7,060 nt of DNA, from assembly GCA_017560855.1 (NCBI GenBank), contig JAFZEB010000167.1, positions 1 to 7,060 on the forward strand. The letters are read 5' to 3'. Below are positions 6,017 to 7,060 of the stretch, piece after piece (the first letter of the stretch is position 1; the number at the start of each line of letters is the position of its first letter). The notes under the pieces are model-generated. The model saw only the letters and a list, made by a program, of their open reading frames with translations. It had not been told where the DNA came from and made no database searches. Made by a program: the position numbers and the translations under genes. Source of the DNA: Ruminiclostridium sp. GTDB taxonomy: Bacteria > Bacillota > Clostridia > Oscillospirales > Oscillospiraceae.

Positions 6017-6541
6017 ATGAGTATCATTGATAATAAAGGCAAGCTCTTCGGCAAGATCAATATCATCGACCTGATCGCCGTGGTTCTGATCCTGGCTGTG
6101 GTGGCCCTGCTGGGCACCAAGCTTCTCAGCAACGACAGCGTGGGTCTGTCTGGTCCCGGTCAGCCTGTTGTCTACACCGTGAAGGTGGAGAATGTGGACG
6201 AAGAGGTCTATGAGTTCATCCAGGACAATCTGCCCAGCCAGCTTACCGCCAACGGTCAGCTTCAGAACGGCTACGTTACCGCCGTAGAGGGCACCAAGGT
6301 GGAAGAGCCCAGCATCAATGTCCAGCAGAATCCTACTTTGGGCATGACCACCCTGAACTACGATGAGGCCGGTACCTACGATCTGGTCTTCACCATCGAA
6401 GCCACCGTCAAGGACAACGTAGCCAGCGAACTGGGCACCCAGGAGATCCGTGTGGGCAAGACCCATATCGTGAAGACCACTACCTTTGAGCTGGAGAATG
6501 GTGTCATCCAGTCCTGCGAGCGTCTGGAAGTGGCAGAATAA
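6017..6541 (+). CDS. DUF4330 domain protein, single-pass membrane-anchored
   Basis: This is a 174-residue protein of unknown function. A short positively charged start (MSIIDNKGKLFGKIN) leads into a single hydrophobic helix at about residues 15-37 (IIDLIAVVLILAVVALLG), without a clear signal-peptidase site. The remaining ~135 residues are predicted to lie outside the membrane and to be mainly beta strand. The 'GKINIIDL' junction before the helix and the 'LGTQEIRVGKTHIVKT' segment (139-154) are what I recognise as DUF4330 features. The ATG at 6017 has GGAGG 6 nt upstream; the same frame stays open far upstream, but that part is only antisense to the pyruvyl transferase gene. Proteins of this family are often found near glycopolymer genes, and here the gene is divergent from GT4-CsaB, so a role in surface-polymer assembly is plausible but unproven. 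Confidence 0.82.
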   Translation: MSIIDNKGKLFGKINIIDLIAVVLILAVVALLGTKLLSNDSVGLSGPGQPVVYTVKVENVDEEVYEFIQDNLPSQLTANGQLQNGYVTAVEGTKVEEPSINVQQNPTLGMTTLNYDEAGTYDLVFTIEATVKDNVASELGTQEIRVGKTHIVKTTTFELENGVIQSCERLEVAE

Positions 6542-6551
6542 GGAAACCTTG

Positions 6552-6588
6552 AAATGCGGATGGCAGTGGAGCTGTCCGCATTTTTGTT
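6552..6588 (+). terminator. Rho-independent terminator of the DUF4330 gene
   Basis: A 9-bp stem AAATGCGGA / TCCGCATTT (6552-6560 and 6575-6583) closes a 14-nt loop that can itself pair CAG with CTG. A T-rich tail runs to 6588. It starts 10 nt after the stop codon. Confidence 0.9.
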
Positions 6589-6617
6589 TACAAAGGGTCA
6601 AAAAAGCCAGAAAAAGG

Positions 6618-6645
6618 TTGACTTTTCAGAAAACCATGATACGAT
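6618..6645 (+). promoter_or_regulatory. Promoter of the lysine riboswitch transcript
   Basis: TTGACT (6618-6623) and TACGAT (6640-6645) are 16 bp apart, with an extended -10 TGA at 6637-6639. The predicted start near 6652 places the first aptamer base only a few nucleotides downstream. Confidence 0.75.
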
Positions 6646-6657
6646 AGACCAGCAAAG

Positions 6658-6825
6658 CATGATAGAGGTGCGAACGTCAAGAGTAACCCTTCTCATTCCA
6701 GGCAAAATCGAGGGGTAAAAGGGGCCTTCGCCGAGGTTCTGAGGTCTTGCCTGAAGGCCCAGGAGCCGGGCTGTGGGAGAATATCCCCCAGACTGTCGTC
6801 CCGCGCGGGACGGAGCGCTGTCGTG
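6658..6825 (+). ncRNA. Lysine riboswitch (L box) aptamer
   Basis: This RNA leader senses lysine. Conserved L-box blocks occur in order: AGAGGTGCGA (6664-6673), AAGAGTA (6679-6685), AAAGGGG...CGCCGAGG (6718-6735), CTGTCG and GGACGGAGCGCTG (6808-6820). The helices can be drawn directly. P1 is CATGATAG (6658-6665) with CTGTCGTG (6818-6825), 8 pairs including two G-U. P2 has ACCCTT (6686-6691) with AGGGGT (6711-6716). P3 is GGGCCTTC (6722-6729) with GAAGGCCC (6753-6760). P4 is CTGTGGG with CCCCCAG (about 6771-6791). P5 is CGTCCC (6797-6802) with GGGACG (6807-6812). The five-helix junction is complete and looks functional. Together with the downstream terminator it is expected to turn the following gene off when lysine is plentiful. 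Confidence 0.95.
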
Positions 6826-6851
6826 AGTTCATCCCTGGTGAAGTCATGACA
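6819..6851 (+). promoter_or_regulatory. Antiterminator pairing of the lysine riboswitch
   Basis: Bases 6819-6826 (TGTCGTGA), which include most of the 3' strand of P1, can pair with 6844-6851 (TCATGACA), the 5' arm of the terminator, over 8 bp with one G-U. P1 formation with lysine bound would release the terminator arm; without lysine this alternative helix would block termination. Confidence 0.78.
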
Positions 6852-6872
6852 TCGTCATGACTTTATTTTTTT
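6841..6872 (+). terminator. Riboswitch-controlled intrinsic terminator
   Basis: AAGTCATGAC (6841-6850) pairs with GTCATGACTT (6854-6863) in up to a 10-bp stem around a 3- to 5-nt loop, followed by TA and seven T (6866-6872). It lies 18 nt before the start codon of the next gene, the standard place for transcriptional attenuation. Confidence 0.93.
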
Positions 6873-6890
6873 GGATAGGAGAAAAGAAAC

Positions 6891-7060
6891 ATGAGAAAAA
6901 CCTTCCGGCGTCTGCTGCCTCTGCTGGCAGTCCTGGTGGTGCTGTGCATGGCTCTGGCAACCCCTGCCTTTGCTGCAGATCCCACCGAGGAAGCTGGCAC
7001 CAAGATGATCGAGTGCTCCGACTGCGGAGCAGGCGGTCTGTGCATGACCTGCTATGGTCA
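6891..7060 (+). CDS. Exported cysteine-rich protein under lysine riboswitch control (partial, N-terminal 56 residues)
   Basis: The gene runs off the right edge. The ATG at 6891 follows AGGAG at 6877-6881 with 9 nt spacing. Residues 1-28 form a clear signal peptide: basic MRKTFRR, a hydrophobic core of about 15 residues, and a TPAFA-AD cleavage site after A28. The mature part then shows C42-x2-C45-x5-C51-x2-C54, in CSDCGAGGLCMTCYG. The spacing and glycines resemble the CxxCxGxG repeats of the DnaJ zinc domain and similar zinc ribbons, so metal binding is plausible. I do not recognise the full protein. Lysine riboswitches normally control lysine biosynthesis genes or importers (for example LysP-like or NhaC-family proteins). 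The cysteine-rich stretch could be an N-terminal extracytoplasmic extension of such a membrane transporter, in which case the 'signal peptide' might be retained as a membrane helix. Only downstream sequence can decide. Confidence 0.75.
   Translation, partial: MRKTFRRLLPLLAVLVVLCMALATPAFAADPTEEAGTKMIECSDCGAGGLCMTCYG

Noticed and set aside
4955..6541. A 528-codon open frame on the plus strand that ends in the DUF4330 protein
   Set aside because: Everything before 6017 is antisense to the GT4-CsaB gene and has no family features. The ribosome binding site, membrane helix and promoter all place the true start at 6017.
6722..6812. Several GC-rich inverted repeats that could suggest a mobile element or repeat
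   Set aside because: They are the P3, P4 and P5 helices of the lysine riboswitch.
6863..7045. Minus-strand open frame opposite the exported cysteine-rich protein
   Set aside because: It overlaps the riboswitch terminator tail, and the plus strand has a ribosome binding site and a clear signal peptide.

Overview
The window reads as a GC-rich Gram-positive chromosome, most likely a gut clostridium of the Oscillospiraceae (Flavonifractor / Intestinimonas / Pseudoflavonifractor type). The pointers are strong sigma-A promoters and GGAGG ribosome binding sites, an energy-coupling factor (ECF) transporter operon, a DivIVA-like coiled-coil protein, a CsaB polysaccharide pyruvyl transferase and an L-box riboswitch with a transcription terminator. 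The family-level placement is inference from gene content and style, not a database match.

Left part, minus strand (1-2895): one operon read right to left from a near-consensus promoter at 2867-2895. It holds an RlmI-like SAM-dependent methyltransferase without a PUA domain, then ecfA1, ecfA2 and the first 60 codons of ecfT, which runs off the left edge. Spacings are 17, 20 and 0 nt. Together ecfA1-A2-T form the shared energising module of a group II ECF vitamin/cofactor importer; no EcfS substrate-binding subunit is visible here.

Middle (2939-5929): a single-gene unit on the plus strand encodes a 219-residue DivIVA-like coiled-coil protein. It converges on a 2.2-kb minus-strand gene across a shared bidirectional terminator (3678-3704). 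The large gene fuses an N-terminal GT4 glycosyltransferase to a C-terminal CsaB-type pyruvyl transferase. This suggests synthesis of a pyruvylated cell-wall glycopolymer, the known anchor for SLH-domain surface proteins.

Right part, plus strand (5953-7060): a DUF4330 membrane-anchored protein is transcribed divergently from the GT-CsaB gene. Their two promoters interleave so tightly that the -10 boxes overlap. After its terminator comes a 349-nt gene-free stretch that is fully accounted for: a promoter, a complete lysine riboswitch (aptamer 6658-6825) and a rho-independent terminator (6841-6872). Base pairing visible in the sequence gives a clear lysine-OFF switch. The controlled gene, cut by the right edge, begins with a signal peptide and two CxxC pairs, which is not the usual start of a lysine-biosynthesis or transport gene.

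I see no insertion sequence, CRISPR array, tRNA, rRNA or phage remnant. Most of the window is ordinary housekeeping content. The lysine-riboswitch-controlled cysteine-rich exported protein is the observation most worth following; I cannot show that it is a wholly new system.
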